From positions 898 through 23,675 of the forward strand of contig DLHF01000050.1 in the NCBI GenBank assembly GCA_002483085.1: 22,778 nucleotides of DNA. The letters are read 5' to 3'. This document shows, one piece after another, positions 6,345-14,774 of the stretch; the first letter of the stretch is position 1; each line of letters opens with the position of its first letter. Below the pieces are notes generated by a model, which had not been told where the DNA came from, did not search any database, and saw only the letters and a program-made list of their open reading frames with translations. The DNA comes from Ignavibacteria bacterium UBA7675 (GTDB lineage Bacteria > Bacteroidota > Ignavibacteria > Kapaibacteriales > UB7675). The position numbers and the translations under genes were made by a program.

Positions 6345-8258
6345 TTAACTTCCCGGAGTAGCTGTCCCCGGCGACACGGTAATGAGATGTGGATTTGCCG
6401 ACTGATAGGCCACCATAATCCCATATTGATCGTCGACGATGCTCCAGGAAATAGCCCCGCTGCTATCGGTACTCAGGGTTAATGTAGCCGTAGCATCTGG
6501 AGTTGTAGGCACATCTGCCGTTGGAAATGAGCCGTGGTAGGTTTTGCTCATGTAGAGGTTGACGGTAGCCGTTACAGATGAGCCTGCTGGCGGTGCAAAG
6601 AAAGCCAGCGGCGTAGAAGCGCCAGACGTAGGAATGGATACACCGCCTGCTTCCAATGTAACGAACATGAATGGGTTTGTCGAAGAAATAGGCGCTCCTG
6701 TGTTCATCGTCGTTCCCACCCGAAAGAAATTTCTCTGGGGCGAAGCAGTAGACGGCGAACAGCTCAGCTTCATTACTGGCAGCTTATCAGGCACCAGCGT
6801 TCCGCTGGTATTAGGATCAAAATTTACAGCCAGCGGGCTTTTAGAATCGTACAGTGGATCGGTATTTGCTCCACCGGCACTGGTAAAGTCCTGAGCATAC
6901 AATATTCCAAAGTACTGGTTAATATTGGTGTTGAAGTTGTCGGCTGTCCAGGTTCCATCGCCGAGATCAAATCCCCAAACATCGTCGCCCGTTAGTGTAA
7001 AATCACTGGTTTGAGAACCATCAGTTGTCTGTGATATCAAGGGATAAAACTTCACACTGCGAAAAAGCGCGTCCACTTCTGTAAAATTACTGAGCGGTGG
7101 ATTCCCAGACCATCCGGCTCCTGCTTCTGTTGCGGGAGTAAGGGCTGAGTTAGCTACGTCTGCTGCCGCTTTAAAAGCTACATAGTTTGCCAAGTTAATA
7201 GATACATGGCCGAGTTCATCGGTAAAGCTGGTGTCGGCCCATGTCATCGTACCCTGCGGAGCCTGTGTCCCCGATTGGGCTAATGAAGGATAATCATTAA
7301 CATCAAATTCTAATATCGGCTTTGCATTTGATACGTCCGTTCCATCCTTGCCTGCGTTTAAGTAGAAGGCTATGCGGGTTGGCGTCCACACGATAGTATA
7401 AGTATTCAAATCCGCATAGGGATCAACAACAGCAGTTCCAGGGAACACATAGGTTTCGTTGTTCATTGCTGCTGCCGTGTACGAGGGTGAATTGGTAGAA
7501 CCGTCCAGGACGTTCATTTTTTCAATACACGCATATGTCTGCTGGGAAAATCCCGGCACGGTGACATCAACTTCGGTATTGCCAGTTGGCATGCGCCACA
7601 TATTGAGCGCTATCATCTTGGACATATCAAGAGTGGAAGGTACAGGCTTTACTGCGGTAAGCGGATATTTCCACACGCTGGCTGTGGGCCAGCCGGGTTG
7701 CGTGCTGGAGCCTGCCCCTCCTGTACCTCCAATCACATTATTGGGGCCAGTTGTAGCCACCGCACCGGCAAAGTTCTGCTGGGCAGCGGGAATCTGGTTA
7801 GCAGGTATTCCGCTGGAAACCATCCAAGCATTGTAGTACTTCTGCATATCCTTCATCACCCGGTTGTCGGTCATAGCGAGGCATCGCACCCATTCCACCA
7901 CATCAGGCGTAATTTCCCCTGATGTCATGCTATTCCAGTCGAGCGTAGAGCCATAGAACTCTACATCGGGCTTGGGGAATGTACCGTTGACGACAGCGTA
8001 TGAATTCTGGGTGGCCTGTGTTTGGGGCACAAATTCCACGTCAAACTCGTTCCAGCGCCACAACTGTGCAATCTCTGGCATACACCCGGGAGCAGGTGCA
8101 TCCGAATACAGCCAGAATGTGGAACATACAGGCCCTGCTGCCGCCTGCATCTTACAGACAAACATGCCATAGCCAAACTTCCGCAGTGATTTCATTTGGG
8201 AGCTCAGATAATCGCCATAACGGGCGTGTAGGCTCCATGTAGGACTTGGATTGGTCAT
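6345..8258 (-). CDS. GH16-like (concanavalin A-fold) protein with large insertion
   Basis: A 637-residue protein whose N-terminal part resembles glycoside hydrolase family 16, enzymes that cleave beta-glucans and related polysaccharides. What supports this: FGYGMFVCKMQAAAGPVCSTF at about 28-48 matches the usual GH16 opening strand; ELxD-type active-site text is present as E71-F-D-V-E75 (NEFDVEFV), the ExDxE pattern of nucleophile, assistant and acid/base; and LNTYTIVWTPTRIAFYLN around Trp291 matches the later 'HTYAFEWTPDxIxWYVDG' strand. Phe in place of the usual aliphatic residue after the first Glu is unusual. About 200 residues lie between these blocks, far more than is typical, so a domain is inserted. 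The C-terminal third (about 500-637) is a Thr/Ser/Pro-rich beta domain. No signal peptide is visible, which is odd for a polysaccharide-degrading enzyme. The start is the ATG at 8258 without a clear ribosome-binding site. Confidence 0.7.
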   Translation of the reverse strand: MTNPSPTWSLHARYGDYLSSQMKSLRKFGYGMFVCKMQAAAGPVCSTFWLYSDAPAPGCMPEIAQLWRWNEFDVEFVPQTQATQNSYAVVNGTFPKPDVEFYGSTLDWNSMTSGEITPDVVEWVRCLAMTDNRVMKDMQKYYNAWMVSSGIPANQIPAAQQNFAGAVATTGPNNVIGGTGGAGSSTQPGWPTASVWKYPLTAVKPVPSTLDMSKMIALNMWRMPTGNTEVDVTVPGFSQQTYACIEKMNVLDGSTNSPSYTAAAMNNETYVFPGTAVVDPYADLNTYTIVWTPTRIAFYLNAGKDGTDVSNAKPILEFDVNDYPSLAQSGTQAPQGTMTWADTSFTDELGHVSINLANYVAFKAAADVANSALTPATEAGAGWSGNPPLSNFTEVDALFRSVKFYPLISQTTDGSQTSDFTLTGDDVWGFDLGDGTWTADNFNTNINQYFGILYAQDFTSAGGANTDPLYDSKSPLAVNFDPNTSGTLVPDKLPVMKLSCSPSTASPQRNFFRVGTTMNTGAPISSTNPFMFVTLEAGGVSIPTSGASTPLAFFAPPAGSSVTATVNLYMSKTYHGSFPTADVPTTPDATATLTLSTDSSGAISWSIVDDQYGIMVAYQSANPHLITVSPGTATPGS

Positions 8259-8718
8259 AGTAATTCAGTGTAGATGAAGCTGTCTGTAGTTCTGCTGATA
8301 GCAGGTTTCATGGCACGTGCGTCTTGCTCGCAGGCTTAGTCGCTGTCCCCGGTCGCAATATCCGGTTCGTGGCTGCTCAAAAGCTAGCCGCCAGACCGGA
8401 AGCGGAAATATCTGCACCCATAAAAAAAGCGGTGAAGGCCGCACACCACGAGGCAGTCGTGCAGCGCGGTGCAACGACGAACAGGACAAGCAAAGACTGA
8501 AGCGCACATCTCTCCCCTCTGTCTCCGTACAGAAATCAGACACCTTCCATGAATAAAATACCGTTTCGGCAATATAAACTTTTACAGGAAAGGTTTATGT
8601 ATGATGTTGTGGAGTATTTCTACTTTGTAGAGCCAATGTGTGGGCATCGCCCTTGGGTATAACTCATTTGGAATGCAGCAGCAGGACGAATATCTGCTTA
8701 CAAGAAGCGCTGATACAG
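8259..8718. other. Intergenic region upstream of the GH16-like gene
   Basis: This 460-bp stretch should contain the promoter of the GH16-like gene (- strand) and the 3' flank of the next - strand gene. The GC-rich part at 8361-8400 can fold: TCCGGT (8361-8366) pairs with ACCGGA (8395-8400) with GGC/GCC inside. The words CTGCTGATAGCAGG (near 8293) and GTGCAGCGCGGT (near 8459) recur in the repeat-rich leaders around 11500, 14975 and 15725. Overlapping short frames on both strands show no plausible protein. Confidence 0.45.
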
Positions 8719-9732
8719 CTATCGTCCAGAGTGAAAATGTGCGGGCAGCGAGCTATCGCTTGAAGGAAGAACACTACGCAATAGCCTCCATTGTCGTGTT
8801 TCTGTGCGCCCCAAAGCAAGAATCTCGTTGCGCTCCATGCCGAGCAATTGCACAGATTCCAAAGTGTTTCCTTCATCAGGAACTGCCCACTGATAGAGAA
8901 ATGCGCCGCTGTTGTCGTACATCTGGAGTGCAAAGGACGTATGCAAAGAGTCGGTGGACATCAGCAGAAGAACAACAGCATCACGTAGAGCAATAAGGTC
9001 TTTGCACGCATACCCTGCGTTTGTACCAGCCTTCACCGTTGCAGTAGTAGAGAGTTCAAATGCGCGAGTTCCGATCTCCTGCATCACTCCATCGGACAAC
9101 ACTCTCACCAGTAGTTGCCGGCTGCCATCACAATACCATAAAGCGTCGTCGGGTGCGAGCACCGCACTGGCAAGCGACTGGCTCCCGCCCTGCAATTGAT
9201 TCCAGACACGCACACTGCACTGAGTGCTGTCCCGGCGTATAATGTGATTTCCGTCGATCATAACAAATTGCGGCGAGCCATGACTGTTGTGGCTTCCGGT
9301 GCGCTCTGTATCGACATATATTCCTCCTACCATACCAGTAGAATATGCGAGAAGTTTTGTAATATCATAACGCGGTGGTAGTAGAATAACATCAACAGTT
9401 CCGTTGTACATTTTCATCACCACTTGCCCGCTTCGCAATACGATCTGCATAATTGGTTCGCCGCCACTGCTGGGCACTGTTTCTGTGTCGTAACCAGCAA
9501 GCAGATTGATCAGCGCATACAGCGTATCACGAACCGCGTACAGAGAAACAAAGCGTGCTATATCGTGTCCCTGCTTTTCTAACATCTCCCATAGAGGGTC
9601 ATCCGAAGAGAGACGGAAATAGTATTTTATTGAATCGGGAATGACCACTTGAGATTCGCCTGACGGACTGCCGTTATAGTTATCTTTGCTGGTGTATTGT
9701 TGTAAACAAAAGCACTCGTTGTTCAGCAACAA
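8719..9732 (-). CDS. Uncharacterised beta-rich, possibly propeller-like protein; start uncertain
   Basis: I do not recognise a family. The clear coding part begins near PDSIKYYFRLSSDDPLWEML and continues to the stop at 8719. It shows repeated short strand-turn-strand pieces (GGIYVDTERTG, QFVMIDGNHIIRRDSTQ, DDALWYCDGSRQLLVRVLSDG, SFALQMYDNSGAFLYQWAVPD, NEILALGRTETRQWRLL), the look of a beta-propeller. The frame stays open to 10026, but that part crosses a 34-bp tandem repeat (not a multiple of three) and a hairpin-flank sequence that recurs at 12350, so it is probably non-coding. I give a TTG at 9732 as a compromise start; no ribosome-binding site supports it. The segment just before and after (SLFYSVNCTVYLLLNNEC) is hydrophobic and could be the remains of a signal or lipoprotein peptide. 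The gene may be intact with an unusual start, or may have lost its N-terminus. Confidence 0.5.
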   Translation of the reverse strand: MLLNNECFCLQQYTSKDNYNGSPSGESQVVIPDSIKYYFRLSSDDPLWEMLEKQGHDIARFVSLYAVRDTLYALINLLAGYDTETVPSSGGEPIMQIVLRSGQVVMKMYNGTVDVILLPPRYDITKLLAYSTGMVGGIYVDTERTGSHNSHGSPQFVMIDGNHIIRRDSTQCSVRVWNQLQGGSQSLASAVLAPDDALWYCDGSRQLLVRVLSDGVMQEIGTRAFELSTTATVKAGTNAGYACKDLIALRDAVVLLLMSTDSLHTSFALQMYDNSGAFLYQWAVPDEGNTLESVQLLGMERNEILALGRTETRQWRLLRSVLPSSDSSLPAHFHSGR

Positions 9733-9766
9733 ATAGACAGTGCAATTTACAGAGTAGAACAGCGAA

Positions 9767-9834
9767 AGGATATAGGAAAAGTGCTGATTTTGGAAGCAGA
9801 AGGATATAGGAAAAGTACTGATTTTGGAAGCAGA
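9767..9834. repeat. 34-bp tandem repeat, two units
   Basis: Two abutting 34-bp units, 9767-9800 and 9801-9834, differ at one base (AAGTGCTG versus AAGTACTG). Each contains GATATAGGAAAAGT. The unit length is not a multiple of three, so it would shift any reading frame crossing it. An ATAGGA inverted repeat follows at about 9852-9869 (TCCTAT, six bases, ATAGGA). Confidence 0.9.
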
Positions 9835-10043
9835 AAGAAGGAGGGTTGTCCTATTTTTACATAGGAAAGAATATGAGGTCGGAGAAACAGAAGGAATGTG
9901 GAAGTGCTTTGGAAAATTGTGGATGAGTTGGTAAAAATGTTTGTATTGCATGATGGCGTGTTTGCCAGATAGGATGTGAGAAAGCCTGTTCTTCAGCACC
10001 GGTGTGAAAGCTCGCTGATGAGACAACTATAGCCTATGAATGC

Positions 10044-10075
10044 AAATAGGCTGCCTCGGAAAAGACAGCCTATTT
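10044..10075 (-). terminator. Terminator hairpin of T9SS gene 1
   Basis: AAATAGGCTG (10044-10053) pairs perfectly with CAGCCTATTT (10066-10075) around a 12-base loop, 16 bases beyond the stop codon on the - strand. The T content after the stem is weak. A competing partner, AGCCTAT at about 10031-10037, can pair with ATAGGCT inside the first arm. The second copy of the gene has the same arrangement. Confidence 0.6.
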
Positions 10076-10091
10076 GATGAGTTCCGCAGAA

Positions 10092-11423
10092 TTAGTTTAC
10101 AGTAATCTGCCTGATTGTCTGGGTGCCTGTTTGTACGTTCTTCATTTCTACGTAGTAAACTCCTTTAGAGAATTTTTCTACATTGATCTTCAGGTTGCCG
10201 CTAAAGTTGGAGCTGTACACTTCACGACCCATAACATCCAGTATCCGTACACTGTAGCTTGCTGATTTGTCGGTATTGCTGATAGTAAACTCTGTCTGGG
10301 CGGGGTTTGGATAGACTGATATACCATCCGCACCATTGCTCTCATCAGGTACTCCTGTCACTAAGCCATCAGCACCATCATCTTGAGCGAAATTCGCCTC
10401 GAAGCGTTCGCCACCGGTGACGTCCCCGTCATCTTCCTGGATCAGATCAATTTCGCCAGTGCCTGTAAAGTCGTCATTTGTACGAGTGAACTGCAAGCCC
10501 ACTTCGTGCGCTTCTTCAGGATCCATAGGAATGCCGTCGATCCATGCATCAGCATTCAGCAAGCGTATGATACCATCGCCCTGATCTTCGATATTTTCCC
10601 CTTGAGCACCGTTTGCCTGCCACTTCTGGAATAATTCATTATCGAGAACCATATCAACATCGGCGTTGTCGAACACATTGCCATCTTGGTCATCCGGTAG
10701 AGCAACTCTGAGCTTCATGGTAGTTGCGACATCTTTAACATTGCGGGTAATCACGGTAGCCGGTACCGGGTTGTAGGTGCCCGGAGGAACTTTAACCACG
10801 GACCAATTTCGCCAAGCTATATTATTATTGTACTGAGTATTGTACAGGATACTTGTTGTTTCTGTATAGGTAATTCCCGGCTCAATACGTGCAATCATAC
10901 AGAAATGCCCTGGTTGCGAAATACAAGGGTAATTCGTGGGATCGGGTGCCCACCACTGTATTACTACATCCGTAGTACCACCAAAGCCTGCAAGTACTGG
11001 AACAGTCGCCGAACCGATCAAGTCACCAAACACGGTTCCTGGAGCACATGATGTTGTCGGTGTATAATTGATCCATTGCGTGGACCAGGACAGTCCTAAT
11101 GAAGCCGCTGAATAATAGACGTAGACCTTTTCTGTTCCGCTGCTGGGCGCGTTACCCTTGTTTACTACTGTTACATGTACCCAGTTGAGAGCACCACCAG
11201 CAGGATTGGCTTTTAAAGGTAAGGTGTTCGCATTCGGCCAGCTTATCCCGATGCTTGGGCTTGCCCAGAATGTACTGGTGGTAGTATTGGGTTCAGCACC
11301 AGTATCACCAGCATTATCTTTTATCCAGAGGTCTGCTTGTGCCCATGCTGTGGAGCTCATGCAGACCATGCAAAACAGAGCTGTTAGCAATGGTTTTTTA
11401 TGCTTGAATAATTGCATTTTCAT
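10092..11423 (-). CDS. T9SS cargo protein with one CARDB-like module, 443 residues
   Basis: Probably a secreted or cell-surface protein exported by Sec and the type IX secretion system. The ATG at 11423 follows GGAG by five bases and gives a clean signal peptide (residues 1-28, MQLFKHKKPLLTALFCMV then STAWA, cut before Gln29). The module from ADLWIKD at about residue 30 to 350 combines an Ig/CARDB-like part (NWVHVTVVNKGNAPSSGTEK, VYYSAASLGLSWSTQWINY) with a second part (TTMKLRVALPDDQDGNV, LDNELFQKWQANG). Residues 364-443 are a type A C-terminal sorting domain: VYPNPAQTEFTI, RILDVMGREVY, GVYYVEMK and terminal IRQITVN. The function of the module is unknown to me; similar text occurs in large surface proteins of Bacteroidota. 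An in-frame start eight codons earlier is less likely. Confidence 0.92.
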   Translation of the reverse strand: MKMQLFKHKKPLLTALFCMVCMSSTAWAQADLWIKDNAGDTGAEPNTTTSTFWASPSIGISWPNANTLPLKANPAGGALNWVHVTVVNKGNAPSSGTEKVYVYYSAASLGLSWSTQWINYTPTTSCAPGTVFGDLIGSATVPVLAGFGGTTDVVIQWWAPDPTNYPCISQPGHFCMIARIEPGITYTETTSILYNTQYNNNIAWRNWSVVKVPPGTYNPVPATVITRNVKDVATTMKLRVALPDDQDGNVFDNADVDMVLDNELFQKWQANGAQGENIEDQGDGIIRLLNADAWIDGIPMDPEEAHEVGLQFTRTNDDFTGTGEIDLIQEDDGDVTGGERFEANFAQDDGADGLVTGVPDESNGADGISVYPNPAQTEFTISNTDKSASYSVRILDVMGREVYSSNFSGNLKINVEKFSKGVYYVEMKNVQTGTQTIRQITVN

Positions 11424-11431
11424 AAATTCTC

Positions 11432-11457
11432 CAAACTTGTAAATCAAACTTTTAAAT
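11432..11457. repeat. 13-bp tandem duplication in the leader of T9SS gene 1
   Basis: CAAACTTGTAAAT (11432-11444) is followed directly by CAAACTTTTAAAT (11445-11457), one base different. The matching leader of gene 2 (from 14716) has this unit once. On the transcribed strand it lies just upstream of the GGAG ribosome-binding site, so it may change the spacing between promoter and start. Confidence 0.85.
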
Positions 11458-11737
11458 GAGTATTAGTTTTATTGAAAGAAGTTCATGTTGCAGTAATGAC
11501 GTGTGCAGCGCGGTACGTTCGTCTGCGTATCATTCTTATGACAACTCAGACTATAAGGCTGAAACGCACTCATACGACATCATGAGCTCTCAACTGTACA
11601 CAGCTTCATTGCCAATACAATACGCCGCTACAGAATGGTATTCTGTCGGCAATATGTAATCGCAATACCAATAGATTATAACTGCTTCGAGCCATGAGAA
11701 ACGGCATGGTTCTCTCCATACTAACAGTATGACCTCA

Positions 11738-11970
11738 CCGCTTGGCAAGCGGCTTCCCCATAAAATTCAATAGCATGCACAGCCGCTCCACAGAACGGCA
11801 TTCCCAAATATCTTGCTGTTGTCGATGTGAATCGGCATACATCATAGCTTCGCTGTGCTTCACCGCTTGGCAAGCGGATTTCCCATAAAATTAAATGGCA
11901 TGCACAGCCGCTCCGCAGAGCAACATTCCCCACTATCCTGCTGTTGACCATGGGCATCGACAAACTACGT
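11738..11970. repeat. Two copies of a roughly 100-bp leader repeat
   Basis: Unit a starts at 11738 and unit b at 11873. Both contain CCGCTTGGCAAGCGG (a perfect 7-bp inverted repeat around one G), then TTCCCCATAAAATTCAA or its variant, then GCATGCACAGCCGCTCC and a CTGTTG...GATG tail. Two more copies are found at 15231 and 15346. No reading frame is kept across all four, so they look like non-coding elements. Confidence 0.85.
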
Positions 11971-12131
11971 GTAACATTGTACTCACAACACCGAAGACCG
12001 CTGAGTGAAGAGCGAGGAGACTTCTTCGGGCGCCGAGATAACACTACAACAACTACTGTATCGCGCCGTGGAAACAACAGGAATCAATGAAAGTGTACCC
12101 GGTACAAAGCTACAACACTGTGTGTACGAAA

Positions 12132-12233
12132 AACATAGGAAGCAGGCTGAATTACAGGTAAGAGAATATCCGATTTATATGTAGGGAAATTTCTTATTGC
12201 CGTATAGGAAATTTTTCCTTTGGCATAGGACAA
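12132..12233. repeat. Conserved 102-bp leader block, copy 1
   Basis: It differs from 15620-15721 at a single base (AGAATATCC versus AGAACATCC), while DNA just before it is visibly diverged. It contains three ATAGGA words (12136, 12204, 12226) and the inverted repeat AGGAAA-TT-TTTCCT at 12206-12219. Confidence 0.85.
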
Positions 12234-12370
12234 TTTCTGACAACCGATGTTGGAGAGCATGGCATAATGCCGAATCAGGACTTACGCAAATGCCATTTAT
12301 AAATTCTAAAGACAGATCATTCAGCACCGGCGGCAAGCTCGCTGATGAGACAACTATAGCCTATAAATGC

Positions 12371-12402
12371 AAATAGGCTGCCTCGGAAAAGACAGCCTAT
12401 TT
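12371..12402 (-). terminator. Terminator hairpin of T9SS gene 2
   Basis: AAATAGGCTG (12371-12380) and CAGCCTATTT (12393-12402) form the same 10-bp stem with the same 12-base loop as at 10044-10075. It lies 16 bases beyond the stop codon. Confidence 0.6.
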
Positions 12403-12418
12403 GATGAGTTCCGCAGAA

Positions 12419-14707
12419 TTAGTTTACAGTAATCTGCCTGATTGTCTGGGTGCCTGTTTGTACGTTCTTCATTTCTACGTAGTAAACTCCTTTAGAGAAT
12501 TTTTCTACATTGATCTTCAGGTTGCCGCTAAAGTTGGAGCTGTACACTTCACGACCCATAACATCCAGTATCCGTACACTGTAGCTTGCTGATTTGTCGG
12601 TATTGCTGATAGTAAACTCTGTCTGAGCGGGGTTTGGATAGACTGATATACCATCCGCACCATTGCTCTCATCAGGTACTCCTGTCACTAAGCCATCAGC
12701 ACCATCATCCTGGGCGAAATTCGCCTCGAAGCGTTCGCCACCGGTGACGTCTCCGTCATCTTCCTGGATCATATCAATCTCTCCAGTGCCTGTAAATTCG
12801 TCATTTGTACGTGTGAATCTTAAACCGGCCTGATGTGTTTCTTCAGGATCCATAGGAATGCCGTCGATCCATGCATCAGCATTCAGCAAGCGTATGATAC
12901 CATCGCCTTGATCTTCGATATTTTCCCCTTGAGCACCGTTTGCCTGCCACTTCTGGAACAATTCATTATCAAGAATCATATCAACATCGGCATTGTCAAA
13001 AACATTATCATTGGCGTTATCAGGTATAGCAACTCTGAGCTTCATGGTAGTCGCAACATCTTTAACATTGCGGGTCAGTACCGTAGCCGGTACCGGGTTG
13101 TACGTGCCCGGAGGAAGTTTAACTACAGACCAATTTCGCCAAGCGATGTTATTATTGTATTGTGTGTTGTACAGTATATTCGTGGTTTCTGTATAGGTAA
13201 TTCCCGGCTCAATACGTGCAATCATACAGAAATGTCCGGGATCCCAAATACAGGGATAATTTGTCGGATCGGGTGCCCACCACTGTATCACTACATCCGC
13301 AGTACCATTGGGTGCAAGTGCCGGAACAGTTGCAAAACCGATCAGGTCACCAAACACGGTTCCTGGAGTACATCCTGATATTGTCGGTGTATAATTAATC
13401 CATTGGGTGGACCAAGACAGTCCTAATGCCGCTGCTGAATAGTAGACGTAGACCTTTTCCGTTCCGCTGCTGTATCCGGTGCCCCTGTTTTCTACTGTTA
13501 CATGCACCCAGTTGAGAGCGCCGCCAGCAGGATTGGGTTTGAGAGGTGAGCTCGCATTTGGCCAGCTTACCCCGATGCTCGGGCTCGCCCAGAACACGCT
13601 TGTGGTGGTATTGGGTTCAGCGCCAGTATCACCAGTATTATCTTTTATCCAGAGATCTGCACAGCCATTCAGGGTGAAATCTACCCCGATGCGTTCGCCA
13701 CCGGTGACTTCTCCATCATCCTCCTGGATCATATCAATCTCCGCAAGGTCTGTAAAGTCGTCATTTGTACGAGTGAAAGCCAGACCAGCCTGGTATGTTT
13801 CTTCCGGTTCCATGGGGATACCACCTATCCAAGCATTTGCATTCAGCAATTCTATTGTGCCTTCTCCCTTATCTTCTATGCCTTCTCCTTGACCACCGGC
13901 TGCCTGCCACTTCTGATACAATTCATTATCCAAGACCATAGCAACGTTCGCATTTTCAAAAACATTGCCATCTTGGTTATCAGGTATAGCAACTCTGAGC
14001 TTCATCGTTGTCGCAGCATCTCTAACATTGCGAACAGTGACAGTACCTTTCCCCGGGTTGCCATCGCAGGGAAGTTTGAGATGGATATAATTTTTCCAAG
14101 CTATATTATTATTGTATTGAGTATTGTATGGTATACTTGTTGTCTCTGTATAGGTCATGCCCGGCGTAATACGCGCCAGCAGGCAGAAATGCTCTGGTTG
14201 CGAAAGACAACTGTAATCTGCGGCATTGGGTGCCCACCACTGTATCACGATCTCCGCACTGCTGCCAGGTCCAAGTGGGGGAATAGTTGCAGAACCGATC
14301 AAGTCACCAAACACGGTTCCTGGAGTACATGGTGATATTGTCGGCGTATAATTTATCCATTGTGTGGACCAGGACAGCCCTAATGAAGCTGATGAATAGT
14401 AGAGGTACACTTTTTCTGTCCCGCTATTAGTCGTGGTTCCCCGGTTTCGTACTTTTATATGCACCCAGTTGAGACTACCGGACAGAGGATCAGCTTGTAC
14501 GGGTGCGCCCGGAGCAGAAGAATAGGTTATCCAGATATCCGGGCTTGCCCAGAATGCGCTCGTAGTGGTATTGGGTTCGACACCAGTATCACCAGTATTA
14601 TCTTTTATCCAGAGATCTGCCTGTGCCCATGCTGTGGAGCTCATGCAGACCATGCAAAACAGAGCTATTAGCAATGTTTTTTTATGCTTGAACGATTGCC
14701 TTTTCAT
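12419..14707 (-). CDS. T9SS cargo protein with two CARDB-like modules, 762 residues
   Basis: Paralogue of the 443-residue protein. The ATG at 14707 follows GGAG and gives the same signal peptide (KHKKTLLIALFCMVCMSSTA, then WAQ, cut near residue 28); the frame extends 52 codons further but that part lies in repeated leader DNA. Module 1 runs from ADLWIKD at residue 30 to 349, module 2 from ADLWIKD at residue 350 to about 670. Module 2 is much closer to the single module of the paralogue than module 1 is (both have NWSVVK, PPGTYNPVPAT and ENIEDQGDGIIRLLNADAWI). Residues 683-762 are a type A T9SS sorting domain identical in protein sequence to that of the paralogue. Expected location is the cell surface or outside. 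A cyclic gene-conversion or recent-duplication history is inferred from the near-identical 3' ends. Confidence 0.92.
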   Translation of the reverse strand: MKRQSFKHKKTLLIALFCMVCMSSTAWAQADLWIKDNTGDTGVEPNTTTSAFWASPDIWITYSSAPGAPVQADPLSGSLNWVHIKVRNRGTTTNSGTEKVYLYYSSASLGLSWSTQWINYTPTISPCTPGTVFGDLIGSATIPPLGPGSSAEIVIQWWAPNAADYSCLSQPEHFCLLARITPGMTYTETTSIPYNTQYNNNIAWKNYIHLKLPCDGNPGKGTVTVRNVRDAATTMKLRVAIPDNQDGNVFENANVAMVLDNELYQKWQAAGGQGEGIEDKGEGTIELLNANAWIGGIPMEPEETYQAGLAFTRTNDDFTDLAEIDMIQEDDGEVTGGERIGVDFTLNGCADLWIKDNTGDTGAEPNTTTSVFWASPSIGVSWPNASSPLKPNPAGGALNWVHVTVENRGTGYSSGTEKVYVYYSAAALGLSWSTQWINYTPTISGCTPGTVFGDLIGFATVPALAPNGTADVVIQWWAPDPTNYPCIWDPGHFCMIARIEPGITYTETTNILYNTQYNNNIAWRNWSVVKLPPGTYNPVPATVLTRNVKDVATTMKLRVAIPDNANDNVFDNADVDMILDNELFQKWQANGAQGENIEDQGDGIIRLLNADAWIDGIPMDPEETHQAGLRFTRTNDEFTGTGEIDMIQEDDGDVTGGERFEANFAQDDGADGLVTGVPDESNGADGISVYPNPAQTEFTISNTDKSASYSVRILDVMGREVYSSNFSGNLKINVEKFSKGVYYVEMKNVQTGTQTIRQITVN
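12701..14620 (-). repeat. Internal 960-bp module duplication in T9SS gene 2
   Basis: The codons for ADLWIKD begin at 14620 and again at 13660, exactly 960 bp (320 residues) apart. Between them the two modules match in order: NTTTSxFWAS, TEKVYxYYSxAxLGLSW, TYTETT, NTQYNNNIAWxN, TTMKLRVAIPDN, LDNELxQKWQAxGxQGExIED, and MIQEDDGxVTGGER. The second module continues directly into the sorting domain. The exact 3' edge of the second unit is approximate. Confidence 0.9.
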
Positions 14708-14774
14708 AAATTCTCCAAACTTGTAAATGAGTATGAGTTTTATTGAAAGAAGTTGTCTCATGTTGCGGTAATGA

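Larger units (their letters stand above)
9992..12233. repeat. Segmental duplication, unit 1
   Basis: This unit begins at TTCAGCACCGG and runs through the hairpin, the 443-residue T9SS gene and its long leader to the end of the conserved 102-bp block. The same order recurs in unit 2 (12320-15721). The T9SS gene ends are almost identical for more than 300 bp, and the leaders align over most of their length with small insertions and deletions. It is a direct tandem duplication; no transposase or target-site duplication is visible. Confidence 0.85.

Noticed and set aside
8597..8662. 21-codon frame after AGGAAAGG (MYDVVEYFYF...)
   Set aside because: The ribosome-binding site is good, but 21 codons without a partner, homologue or conserved context is too little to call a gene.
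9767..9834. CRISPR-like repeat
   Set aside because: Only two units, directly abutting with no spacer, and no cas gene nearby.
9733..10026. N-terminal extension of the 8719-9732 gene up to the TTG at 10026
   Set aside because: It runs through a 34-bp tandem repeat and through DNA that is repeated at about 12350 as 3' flank of another gene, so it is unlikely to encode protein.
12833..14335. Long open frames on the + strand across the T9SS gene (12833-13378 and 13889-14335) that resemble each other
   Set aside because: They mirror the duplicated module on the opposite strand. The - strand has a signal peptide, ribosome-binding site and sorting domain; the + frames have no ribosome-binding site and no recognisable protein.
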